A stretch of DNA of 64,000 nt from Gracilariopsis chorda (lineage: Eukaryota; Rhodophyta; Florideophyceae; Gracilariales; Gracilariaceae): contig NBIV01000011.1 of the NCBI GenBank assembly GCA_003194525.1, positions 1 to 64,000 of the forward strand, in the 5' to 3' direction. The notes under the pieces are model-generated. The model saw nothing but the letters and a program-made list of their open reading frames with translations. It was not told where the DNA came from and searched no databases. Of the stretch, positions 53,041 through 64,000 are shown piece by piece. Position 1 is the stretch's first letter, and the number at the start of each line of letters is the position of its first letter. The position numbers and the translations under genes were made by a program.

Positions 53041-55700
53041 CTGGATGAGCTTACTTTGGGCGAATTGAATTGTCTTTTTGGTACGGTTCGAGACCACTCG
53101 CGTGAACCACATCATGAATCTTTGACTTCAGTGTATGGTTTAAGTCTACACAAAGTGTTAGTGGGCCAAGTTTTTCTACTATCTTGAATGGCCCATAGTA
53201 TCGGATTCAAAGCTTGGAATTCTTTCCCTTGTGATCTGCATTGAGGTTTTTTGTGGACAACATTACTTTTTGCCAAACTTTTGATGGGCGAGGGGATTGG
53301 TTCTTGTCGGTGTATGACTTGGAGTAACGATTCTGTCTTTCAATCTGTGGTTTTGCTTTTCTTAGTGCTTGCTTGCTTCATGCTTTTTACGAAATTGAGA
53401 GCTGCATCATTCTCTACCATTAGTGTTTCGAGCAGTAGTACTCTTTGGTGGTCACCATACGTAAGGAAGAATGGTTTAAAATTTGTATTTGAGTTCTCTG
53501 ACGAGTTTTATGTGACTTTGACCTCTATGAGGTGCTCATCGCAATTGGATTGCTCGAGATTGGCGTATGCTCTAATCATTTCTTCGATGTTCCTGTTCAT
53601 TACTTCGATTTGACCATCTGTAAGTGGATGATATGCTCCTGACGTCCTTTTCTTAGTACCAATGAGACGGAATAGTTCTTTGCAAGAGTTGCTCATAAAA
53701 CTCTTGTCCCTGTCGGAGATAATAACTTCGGAAAGTCCATGATGTCTGTGTATGTGTATAAAATATAGGTTTGGAGTCTGATTGGCAGTGAAATCCGATT
53801 TATTTTGAATTATTCTAATCTACTTAGATAGTCGGTCTACTACAACGTACAATACGATTTTCCCATTTTCGTTTTAGGAAGCGGTGTGACGAAGTCCATT
53901 TTAATTTTTGCGCACTCTCTTTTCAGCGGAGGTAATGCTTGTAGCTGACCCTGCGGTTTTGTGGATCATGTTTACGTTTCTTGGAATTCTAGACATGAGT
54001 CAACGTATAGTTCAATCGATTTGGCGTAACCATTTCCAGCGGTAGAGCCCCTAAATCTTTTCGTACGTATTTTCGAGTGCTAGGTGTCTCGAGGCAGGTT
54101 GATCGAGGTGGTCTTGTAGTATCTTCAGTCGGACTTGGCCATTTGGTACGCAGAGTTATCTTTCTCTATACAAGAATCTGTTTCGTTCATGAAATGGGCC
54201 TTATGGACATTTGCATAAGTTTTTGAACGCTTTGTCGTTTAGATATCCGTTGATGAATGCGCGCATATCTTTTTTGGATACGTCAATAAGCTGGGATACC
54301 ACATTGACTTTCGAAGTTTGGAAAGCTGCTTCGTGGAGTAATGAAAAGTTCAGCAACTCAGGTTTTTCAGCATATTTTGGGTATCTTGAAAGGGCGTCTG
54401 CGACATCGTTAGATTTCCCTTTGAAAGGCTGAAAAGAAAAGTCAAATTCCACGAGTTTTTTCAGCCAGTGTACCTGTCTTTGAGAAAGCGTTGGCAGACA
54501 TTCAAGATACTTCTAAGGGTAGTCGTCTGTACATACTATGTAAGTTTGGCCATGAAGGTACACTCTCCATACACTTCGCCTGTCTATGACTGCCAAGATT
54601 GTTCTCTCATGGGCAGCAAAAAGTTGTTCTGCTGCGTTCAGTGTTTTTGACGAAAATGCTACAAGTCTTTCAATACTTTTTGCAACCTGTTCCATGACAG
54701 CTCCAATGGCGTATTGAGAACCGTCAGTGCTAACGATAATGGGTAGTTTTGGGTCAGAGTGTCTGAGTACTGGGGTTCTCGTAGTAGCTTTCTTCCGAGA
54801 ATCAAAACTCTCAATTTGTTCTTGAGTCCATTCAAACTCAGATTTTCCGCATAGTTTGTTCAAAGGTCATGATACTGCAGACCAGTTATTAATAAATCTT
54901 CAGTATTAGTTTACTGGCCCAAGAAATTCCTGGACGTCAGCTTTGGTTTTTGTGTGCTCTAAATCAATATTGCATCAACTTTCTGCGCATGGACGGATAT
55001 ACCTTCTGCACTCACAATTTGTCCTAGGTACTTGACTTTCTTTTTCATGCACTCATATTTTGAAAGCTTCCCATAAAGTTTGTGCTTGCGCAGTGTTTGC
55101 AGTGCACATCTAAGATGCTTGAGATATTTCTCCTCGTTTGTACTATAGGTAAGGATTTAATCTAAATATACTAGGTCGAACGTGTCTAAGTACTCTCGTA
55201 GTATGCTATTCATCAGGCTCATGAACGAAGCTGGCGCATTGATAAGACTAAAGGGAAGTACAAGGAACTAAAACTGACCATATCTTGTACGAAAGGCTGT
55301 TCTAGGAACCCACTGCTCAGAAAGCCATATTTGATGACAATCTGAACGGAGATCTGTTTTGGAGAATATTCTAGCTCAACTTACCTGATCGAATATGTCG
55401 TCAACCCTAGGTATGGGATAGCTGTTTTCACCATCAACATTTTCAAGCCCCGGTAGTCTATGCATAGCATTAATGACCCATCTTTCTTCGCGACGAATAT
55501 TACGAGTGCACCCCAAGAACTTGAGCCCGATTGGATGAAACTCTGTTAAAGTAGATCGTCAAATTTCTTACGCGATTCTGTAAGCTCTTATTCGACATTT
55601 GATATAGTACTTTCTTTATTATTGTAAAATCAGGTAGTAGGTCGATGTTTAAGTCTTGTTCTCGCTCCGACGAAGTCGGAGTGTATGCTTCCTCTGGCGC
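53041..55700 (-). mobile_element. Decayed Ty3/gypsy retrotransposon (second copy)
   Basis: Minus-strand pol remains in the expected order. RT at about 55,380-55,560 (AKKDGS, IDYRGLK, then SYPIPRVDDIFDQ in another frame), RNase H at 54,513-54,863 (STDGSQYAIGAV) and its end at 54,201-54,452 (SNDVADALSRYP), integrase DDE end at 53,508-53,696 (SGAYHPLTDGQIEVMNR), and integrase C-terminus at about 53,080-53,280 (RYYGPFKIVEKLGP). Many frameshifts and stops. A different lineage from the element at 1-8,411, judged by sequence. No LTRs identified. Confidence 0.8.
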
Positions 55701-56294
55701 AGGATACGACCGTTTGTTACAAGTTAAAGGGTGATGTTTCCCGCTTCACTGATCGGCAAGACACGTTGGCGGTTTTGATTCCCTGAGTCGCAGAGCTTGA
55801 CGAATACGCTCCTTCACCGTGTGGAAGCTTGCAGTTTTGTCCACAACGGATGCTGGTTGACGTTACTGTAGAGCTTCTGGGTCTTTTCAACTGTCTCTGG
55901 AGACGGTGGTTGACTCCGAGGTTTCCAGGGTTCAAGCGAATTGAGGTAATCGAATAGTTCAGGTGACGGCTTCATGGTTAGAACGAGAGGTTACGGTCAG
56001 CTACGGGGGCTCCAGCGTCGGCGAGGTCCGTGGGTGGCGGTGGCAGTGTTGACGGTGGTTCAGATGATACGTCGGTGTTGGTGTACACCGATGGTGAAGG
56101 AGGCATTGACCTGGGTTGGAGTATTGAGCTCACTGAAAACACACAATTGGTCAGAAATCAACAGTCATTATGACCTGAATCTCTGTGGCTAGTCCAAACT
56201 TGGGCGATTTGGTGTTGCAAAATCCATGAACGCTGGTTGGTCACGAGTTTCAGGTCAGTGAAATACTTACTCGCGAATGCTACCAAGGTTTGGG
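55701..56294. other. Stretch without a recognised gene
   Basis: Short ORFs only. May include gag-side remains of the gypsy copy at 53.0-55.7 kb. Confidence 0.4.
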
Positions 56295-57870
56295 ACAGAG
56301 ATGGAATGGTTGAGAATGGTTGAAAGTCGATTTTCAACATCCGAGTTGACATTCGGAGCATCCATCGGGGTTTATATAGAAGGTCTAGCCTAGTTTTGTC
56401 AGTGCAACCAGTCAATGAGATAATGTCCGAGTTTAACGGCCCTATGCTTTGTCTTCTCTTTGGCCTTCATATGTGGATGTTTTACGGGGCTCAATGCCAG
56501 ATCTAGCCGTTTGATGAATTTGCGAATTTCCCAGATGATGACTTGTTTTATGACTTGGCAAGGATCAGCAACAGGCCAGTTTTTGATGACCTGGCATGAC
56601 CCTAATGAGCTCATTATGACTTGGCACGGATCTCACCGGAACCTTCTATGACGGTTTGATCATTGCTGTACCGTGTGAGGTGTTTTTCAACTTGGTAAGT
56701 AGTAGGAGACCTGTATGTCGGAGCCGACGTTGTGCACGTGGTCAGTTGGGGCTTTTCTGGCATAGGCATGCTGTCGTTTCATATCGACAGTATGTCACAA
56801 AAGATGTCAATTGTGCTTTGAGGCCAAATGGACATGTCAAATAGGGAGCCGAGCTCTTCAGGAGATCGAGTGAAATAAATCTAGGAAACGTAGACACGTT
56901 AGACCTTATGCAGAAGCCAGCTATACTCAAAAAGGGAAAAACAGGAACTAAATCTAACACTAAGGCCGTTTTACCGATGAGAATCAAGGTAGGTACGCCC
57001 CGTATATTGTGAAAAAATTCTAGGTTAAACAAAATGCCACTTTTCCGCTTCATGTTCTGCAAAAGTGACCAGAGCCCATTTTCACTCAACCCAAACCAAT
57101 GGTACGTTTCTTTCGCATTGCACTTTCAGCAGTTCGTATACAGCGGTGTTATTCATCTTACACCAACTCACTGGCTCTGAACGAATTGTTCACCAAGATA
57201 TTGTAAGATTTAGTTACTATGTTACGTTTGTTTGAGTATACTTGGTTCCAGCAACAGTTCTAACGTGTCAAATTTTCCTATTCTTATTCAAATCGATATT
57301 CCAAAGAGATCGGTTACCTACTTGACATGTCCACTTGGCCTCAAAGCACAGTTGACATGTTTTGTGACATACTGTCGATATGGAACGACAGCATGCTTAT
57401 GTCAGAAAAGCCCCAACCAACCACGTGCACAAAGTTGGCTCCGACATACAGGTCTCCTACTACTTACCACGTTGAAAAACACCTCACACGGTACAGCAAT
57501 GATCAAACAGTCATAAACGCTTCCGGTGAGATCCGTGCCAAGTCATCATGAGTACATTAGGGCCATTCCAGACCATCAAGAACACGCCTGTTGCTCATCC
57601 TTGCCAAGTAGTAGAACAAGTCATCAGCTGGGAAATTCTCAAATTCATCAAACGGCTAGATCGGGCATTGAACCCGGTAAACCACCCACATATGGAGGCC
57701 AAGGAGAAGAGAAAGCATAAGGCCGTTAAACTCGGACAATATCTCACTGTCTGATGGCACTGATAGAACTATGTTAGACCTTCTATATAAACCCCGATGG
57801 ATGCTCCGAACTTCAAATCGGATAATCACCGTCGACTTCCAACCATTTTTGACCATTGCACCTTTGTTTC
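56295..57870. mobile_element. Foldback-like element with long diverged inverted repeats
   Basis: The left arm (about 56,295-56,957) is the imperfect reverse complement of the right arm (about 57,203-57,870), around a unique centre of about 245 bp. Shared anchors from outside in: CATCGGGGTTTATAT (mirrored as ATATAAACCCCGATG), GCCTTCATATGTGG/CCACATATGGAGGC, AGTAGTAGGAGACCTGTATG/CATACAGGTCTCCTACTACT, and GAGGCCAA/TTGGCCTC. No transposase is encoded. It fits a non-autonomous long-TIR or foldback transposon; ends and target duplications are not determined. Confidence 0.75.
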
Positions 57871-58700
57871 TAACACCTAAAAAAAAATTTTGGAATTATA
57901 GTACGGCATTTGGGTCCTTCATAGCTGCTGTGGATGACCCTCGGAATCTAAACGGATGGCATCCGGGGATCTCAGAATCTCTGTTCGTGGCATAGATTCG
58001 AGGTGTCAAAATGACGGTTTCACGTAGGGGGAGTGGTATGCAGATCGAGTTTTGGCCGTAGAATTTCCATTGAGTTTAAAATTTAACTACACTCCTTTGA
58101 TAGCAGCCACGCTCCGTTTGCAATCAGAACAACACCAAAAAATGACCACCTTGCAATTCTTGGGGGCGGAAATGTCCATTTGGATGATACATGTAGTTCT
58201 GCATTAACGCAACCGGATTGTGAGACACTTGAATATTGCACTCTGACTGCACTAATCAAAGTGCAAAAAGGTGTTGTAGGGTTTTTTAGAGAATGAGGAG
58301 CCAAATTCTGAATCATAGCCCAAGTGAAGGAAGATGGCAGGGAAACTTGGGATGTTGTGCGCGTTTGTGGCCCAGAAAGAGTTTTTGCTTGTGTGCAATT
58401 GTCGTAGGCTGGATGCCGTCGGATGTACTGAGAAGCCGAGTGATTGTCTGTATAAAAGGGGTTCAGAGTGTTCCCCTGTCTGAATACACCCTGCTATGTA
58501 CTGCTACGTACGAGGTGATGGCAACGCACTGCAACCCATGCATTGGGTTGACAAGCCCAAACTGAGTGAATGGCAAGGTCCCAAAATGGCAGTGGTTGCG
58601 TAGCATCCACTACACTCCTCTCTCTCAAAAACGAAGCTCCTTACGTGCTCTGACAGCACATTCTGGTGGTGTGTTCTTTCAGCGCAGTAGTTTCAAGACA
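57871..58700. other. Stretch without a recognised gene
   Basis: No protein-like frame on either strand that I can support. Confidence 0.45.
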
Positions 58701-58899
58701 ATTTTTGGATCATCTTCGTACTGTCGATGTAGTGGTTCAAATTGAAACTCTTTTTCAGATTAATTTCGAGAGGAGTTCCTGCTTTTGAACCACTATCTTC
58801 AACAGTCGCAGAACGGGAATCACAGGCTCATAATAGAGCACATGTGACAGGATAGCTTCGCTGTCCAAGGATAAGTCATGGTAGAATTAAGTCTCGTGC

Positions 58900-61852
58900 C
58901 GTGTACATTTTTTACAGCACCATTTCGAAGATCCTGAACTCGAAATACGTAATTGGAAAGGGCCTGTACGATGCAAAGCGGACTTTGCCAACGAAGTGCT
59001 AATTTCTCACTGATTAAGAACTCTTCACGAGTGACTTACACAGAATTGCTGACTGCAAAGTCAATCATATGTCCCATCGAGGCATGATAGTGAGACCGGT
59101 CCCGATTCTGATGGAGGGCACCATGTACGACAGTGTGTAACTGTACACACTTCGCCTTCAATGCTTTGTTGTTAATGCATCGTTCCCGTTGTGCGACAGT
59201 AAGCGTGAGTGAAGAGACTCTGGAGAAGCGCAGAAATGTCGAGATCGGTGGCGTTTGTTCCATGCCGATAAAGGCAGTGAAGGGTGCAGTATTGTTGCAG
59301 CTCTGTGATGGAGCGTTATGCAGTGCGCTCTGAACGATCAGAAGTGGGTCTGGCCACTCTTTGAGTTATCTTCAAAATTTGGACACCATAGCACAAGGCG
59401 TTCCAACAACCTCTTTGCCAAGAGACTGTACTGCACCATTACTCTAGGGTGAGTAGGGAAGAGTGAAATGGTGGGAGACTGGAAGATATTTTGTGACGAG
59501 GCGCACGGGGTATTCTTGAAATGTGTTGGCCCATTGGACATTAACCCTTACGGAACACTTAGGGCTGCGCACCAATCGATTATCACGACGGCTGCGTTCT
59601 CAGCTGCCGTTCCGGGCGTGGATAAGAACCATTTATAGTCTGAATGGTCATCGTGCAACATGAGAAGGCGCTTCTGGCCAGTGCCCCTGGGACCTATTTC
59701 GATGTAGTCAAACTGCAACAAATCATTCGAATGCGTCCCATGAACGGCTGGTCCAAATGGTCTCGGTACTTTCTGGCGTCCAAGCGTGGAGATGAAGTGT
59801 AAGTATGCTTTGAAGAACGTGTAAACATAAAAAGAAATTGTGCTGCAAAAGTAGTGTTTCGCCAGATTCTGCAATGATAATTATTGACATCGGTGTCCGG
59901 CTGGACCAGTGTGCACTAAGATACAAATTCGGAGTTGGATATCTGTTGCTTCATCAGGAATCTAAATTGCATTTTCAGCAGTGATCCGTATGCAATCGAC
60001 TTGATTCATATTCTCGGGGCGGTTGACTGGGTGGCTGGACTGGAGTATCGCGATTTCTTCAGCGGATGGCCAGCAAAATGAATCCGACGCAGTAGGTTGT
60101 AGCACGGGAATCTGATTTAAACGACCAACTATATTGGGCGCGGACCAGCAGGTTAGCATGTCAGCCCAAACGTTGTTCAAAACCCTGATGTGAAGGCAGG
60201 TAGTAAGTGTATGCACTGAGGAGAACGGCCTGTCGAAGGACCTTTGAAGTGGAAGGCTGGCTGAGATATGGCACCAATGACAATGGGTCGAACATGAAAA
60301 TGAGATTTTTGTGATCTGTGTAAAGGTCGAGTCTGGCTGCTGTCGCCGCCATCCAGTGCATTCGATCGCAAGTTGCCAGAATGGCGTAGCCTTCTTTCTC
60401 CTATATAGACCATCCTAGCTGTGTAGCATTGAATCTCCCTAAACAGAACGCGAGAGGACTGTGTCGCTGATTCTTGTGATCTTTTGCCAAATCCTCGTGT
60501 GGAAGCTGAGTCACAACGCCAGACCAAACTGCCTCAAATGCATCTGTGTATATGTAAAGCCGCTATTTTCATCGCAATGCGCCAGGGTAGAGAGTTGTGT
60601 CAGGGCCGTCTTACAACATTGGACTGTTTTCAATTCCTTTTCATCCCATCCTAATGTTTCGAGCAGAATTGGGGCCACAGCACGTTTGGTTCGCTTCCCG
60701 GCTTGGTCGTAGACTCATTCCATGAACCTCTGTAGTGGGGAGATAAGGTTTAAGATATCAGGGGCGCCTATTTTCAGCTATTGAGCTGTGCAGTGGAACT
60801 GCTGCAGATGTGCACCAGTTGTTGGTGGTTCCATGTTTACCAGTCCATCAAGCTGCCGTGGTTCATGACGAACGCCATCGGCTGAAACGATTCTACCATG
60901 CCAGCAAACGAAGGTGGGAAAACAGAATGCACTTCTTGGGGTGCAAGTGGACTGAGAATCTTGGACATGTCTGAAAAAGGATGCTAATAGTTTCGAAAAA
61001 TCCTTGGATGGTAGCGTTATGGATTACCTTATCATCTAACCTGTAGGGTAGGTATTAGAAGAGGTCCTTGGGCAGATTTTTGGCTAGCACTTATTGTAGG
61101 TAGGTCATTGCGTTTGTGGTGCCATGGAGGACTCTGGTTGGTGTGAACTCGCCATCAAACTTGACAAATGACTGTAGCTCTTGAGATGCCTCATCCAGAG
61201 GAAATTGCCAGTATCCATGCGAGAGATCGAAAGTAGCATAGAAACAGGAGCTTGCAAGCTTCAAAAGTTCTTGCTCTATATTGAGCATCGGGTACTGATG
61301 CGTCAAAGCGTAGCGATTGATAGGTCAAAGGTCGGCCGTGAAACGAAAACGCACGCGCCTTGGTTTGGGAAAGATGAGAGTTGCAGCTGTGTTTGGGGAG
61401 GAGGGGTTGGGATAGGCCATCCCAGCCTTAATGAGACTCGAAATACAGTTGTCTAGGAACATTGTCTGGTCTTGCGAGTACTTAGGCAGACGTGGGCATA
61501 CTGGGCGTACATCAGCTGTGAGTTGGATCTTCAATGGCGTGACCTGCGCTGGAGGCCCAGTGGACAAGAAAGTTCGGAAGATGATGATGTGATCGCGAAC
61601 GATGGTCCTGAGTTGAGATGCATCTTTGTTGTCGATTCCGTTCTCCACTGCTGGTTCAACCATACCGTTTGGCGACTCAAAAATGTGTTCATGCGGGGCG
61701 GTGTCGATCGGGTCAAGTAGAAAATGGGCAGGAAATGGATGGAAGTCATGACGGGCTGTATGGTAGTTAACTCTATCCCTAGCTGGTGGTAGCTGATCCT
61801 GTCCCAATGTGTTCAAAGGGCCGTTTACCGTTTCCATCATGAGAAGACTCAC
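58900..61852 (-). mobile_element. Decayed Ty3/gypsy retrotransposon (third copy)
   Basis: Minus-strand pol relic. RT: RFRFTADL at 61,325-61,852 runs on to YPMLNIEQELLKL and FYATFDLSHGYWQFPLD at 61,091-61,306. RNase H: LYTDHKNLIFMFDP at 60,161-60,361. Integrase: DYIEIGPRGTGQKRLL and DDHSDY at 59,548-59,874, SNGPTHFKN at 59,338-59,541, and a C-terminal MEQTPPIS stretch at 59,036-59,263. Frames change between blocks and stops intervene, so it is inactive. Divergent from the copy at 53-55.7 kb. Confidence 0.75.
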
Positions 61853-61859
61853 CTATCCT

Positions 61860-64000
61860 TTAGGAGGAGCAGCGGTTGGGTTCCCCACTTATAAGCAGTC
61901 CAAAGCATTAAGAGCAAACCGATTATTGTCCAACAGGGTGTAGGTGTCTACCCGTAGATTTTGCAACACAGGTCTTCCATTGAGTACGTGTTCACAAGCA
62001 AGGTCATCTTTGGCAACAAGGAAGGAGATTTTCATGAGCGCCAGGTTTCAGGAGTCGAGATAGAGGATATTTCATGGTGCAACCCACTTTCTGAAGAACG
62101 TGAAAGCATGCGCGAAGTTCAAATTTCGTTCCTTCAGAGCAACGGCCAATGAAACTTTGTCAATGGGTGATATTGTGCCAATTCCCTTAGCTGCTGCAGA
62201 TTTGGCCAACGAGGATGAGACAGTGCTGTCTTCATTGCCGTCGTCGCACTATCTGCTGGAGTCTAAAGACATGATGCCCTTTGACACGGTGACAGAAAAC
62301 TAAGATTCGGCTGCAGGATGGAGACGTCCCACTGTTCCGGAAGTGTCATGGTTCTGCTTTTTTCTTTGTCAGCGTGTTGATCGCGATGGCCCATCAGCCG
62401 CCTTCATAAAAGTGATGGTTGCCTTTAAAGCTTCTTTCTATGCATCAGTGGACAGCGTACAATCGTCCATTTACTGGCGCTTTTCCTCACGTTTTCATGG
62501 CGGATGGGGACAGAAAGGTGGTAACTTGCGTGACCTGGATCTCTGAGTTACTGATTTTGTAGAGGCTGCTGAGCTGGCTCACTAAGTTTAACTATGACTT
62601 CGAGCTGTCTGATTATTTGTAGCGTGCGGGATGCCTCGAGTCTTTTTGCATCTCGTTTTCGACGAAGGTATATTGTCAATGATCTGAAAAGCCTTGGCTA
62701 CAGTTATAGGAGGCTTCATAAAACCTTTGAATTGAGAATTGAGAGATCCATATACCAGTTCAAAGTCATTCTGAAGATTTTGCCTCAAAAGGAGTGGCTT
62801 AATGGCTGCAAAGAGGTGTCCGGCTGCGAATTTTGGGATGTTTCTTTACGACCCATGTAAGTCCATTCAGTCGTAAGACACACAGATAGATAAGTAATGA
62901 AAAGATGTTTCATTCGATAGCGTGAACACGTATCCGTCATATCCATTGCTACTTCTTGGCGGATGATGGCTTTGGTGGCAGCAATGGTCATCAAGTATTT
63001 GTGTTCTTCGGATTCGGTTTCTAAATAAGCTTGTAGTTTCTTTTCTGCTAGCTCATCGATGTTTTGTAACTTCAGAGATGTATTGTAAATCAATTCAACA
63101 CTGGCACCATTCTGCGTTGACGTAGTATGACAAATTGACTGGGCTAAACGGCTCTGTTATCCTTGATTCGATAACTGCCGGTTAAAGTGCTCGAGTTGTG
63201 ATTTCTTTAACATACTGGTCAGTTTAGTACACCAGCGGCGACCGACAAATTCCGTAAGGTTAGGGCTAAGGAGCGTAAAAGGTGGTCACCTAAGGGGGGG
63301 TACACTGGGCGGACGATAAGCCTACAGGCACCGCTATGGTATGCGCTGGCTATTGGCTGCCTAGAAACGCACCTAAAAAAGTATTGATGAGTAAAACTGA
63401 AGGATAGGGTCACAAGCCCAACTTCACGGTGAAAAACTACCCTCGAGGGTGCTTGGTATACTTCCCCTGACGGTGGAGCTCAAGCGGAAGACTATATGCC
63501 TCTCCGCAAGCTGCGCTCCTCAAAGCTATCTACTGAAAGTGCTAAAATATGTACCGTAGGCTACAACTGATTAAAATAAAATTATAAGTTAATCCAGTGC
63601 CAGCTCTGAGGGTTGTACTCCCCATGGCGCACTAATCCAGATAGATACATCCACCTTAGGTATTTCCTATCGCTTTTTTATAGCAATTCACCCTACTAAA
63701 TACCCCGTTTCCTAAATGACACCACACCCTCGTGGTGCTTCTCACGGCGGTGTTCTTCACGTCCCCACCAGTGCTCTATCATCCCATTCTCTCGGTGAAG
63801 TTTTGCGTCGGGGCTATGAAGATACGCCCTTAGGATAGTTAAACCTGCTGCTCCTCATATTTTCGAGAAAGAGAATAGAACGGCTGCAGGAGAGCTGTTC
63901 GAGATACAACAGACCGCGTGGGGGCCCCTCCCTCTTTCCTAAACGGGAAACGCCTAGACGAGTAGAATACTTCGAAGAGGTGCTGCGATTCCGCTGCAGT
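61860..64000. other. Stretch without a recognised gene; possible element debris
   Basis: Minus-strand ORFs at 62,588-62,788 and 62,785-63,093 (Glu/Lys-rich, helical) may be gag remains of the neighbouring gypsy copy; not recognised. From 63,400 on there are several short palindromes (TTCACGGTGAA 63,424-63,434; CCCTCGAGGG near 63,442; CACCAC..GTGGTG near 63,722-63,739), somewhat like the left-end element, but density is lower. Confidence 0.4.

Noticed and set aside
63400..63750. Start of a second palindrome-rich gypsy element at the right edge
   Set aside because: A few palindromes and a weakly similar AT-rich stretch, but the density is lower and no coding sequence is in the window; not enough to call.

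Overview
This is a nuclear window from a eukaryote. It is most likely a red alga, probably a large-genome, transposon-rich (florideophyte-like) one; that taxonomic call is inference. The evidence is: compact genes with no or few introns of about 70-150 bp; a thylakoid-lumen cyclophilin of the CYP37/CYP38 type, so the cell has a plastid; mitochondrial ribosomal proteins; and a circularly permuted tRNA gene, an arrangement best known from the red alga Cyanidioschyzon and some small green algae.

Layout. 1 to about 8,410: one coding-intact Ty3/gypsy retrotransposon on the minus strand (gag 5337-7511, pol 499-5319), cut by the left edge of the window and apparently inserted into, or abutting, an unrecognised minus-strand gene (8,412-9,694). 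About 11,000 to 31,900: a gene-dense island with an unknown ORF, mannose-6-phosphate isomerase, an unknown probably plastid-targeted protein, VPS18, a bZIP-like protein, UBC13/UBE2N, the CYP38-like cyclophilin, a permuted tRNA-Gly(UCC), UBA3 (NEDD8 E1), AP-3 delta, bL33m, phosphoribosyl-AMP cyclohydrolase, uL3m, a CDV3-like protein and a Rap1-like telomere protein. About 36,855-37,790: a three-exon C2H2 zinc-finger gene. From about 41 kb to the end: a transposon graveyard with a two-gene PIF/Harbinger element, a Tc1/mariner relic, a Ty1/copia relic, a possible PIF1-helicase relic, two decayed gypsy elements and a long inverted-repeat (foldback-like) element with a separate single arm.

The cellular genes do not form an operon. 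Two of them (UBC13, UBA3) belong to ubiquitin-like conjugation and two (VPS18, AP-3 delta) to endosome/vacuole trafficking. Two GC-rich CpG-like islands (about 18.34-19.23 kb and 37.83-38.64 kb) each lie upstream of a putative transcription factor gene.

The two most notable observations: (1) the whole gypsy element, coding and non-coding alike, is packed with short perfect inverted repeats whose centres recur about every 24 bp, a structure that protein coding does not explain and that I do not see in the neighbouring genes or in the decayed gypsy copies; (2) the tRNA-Gly(UCC) gene at 21,957-22,032 has its 3' half upstream of its 5' half, with complementary leader and trailer segments and a poly-T terminator, inside the 5' region of UBA3. 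All counts were made by eye; no search or folding program was run.
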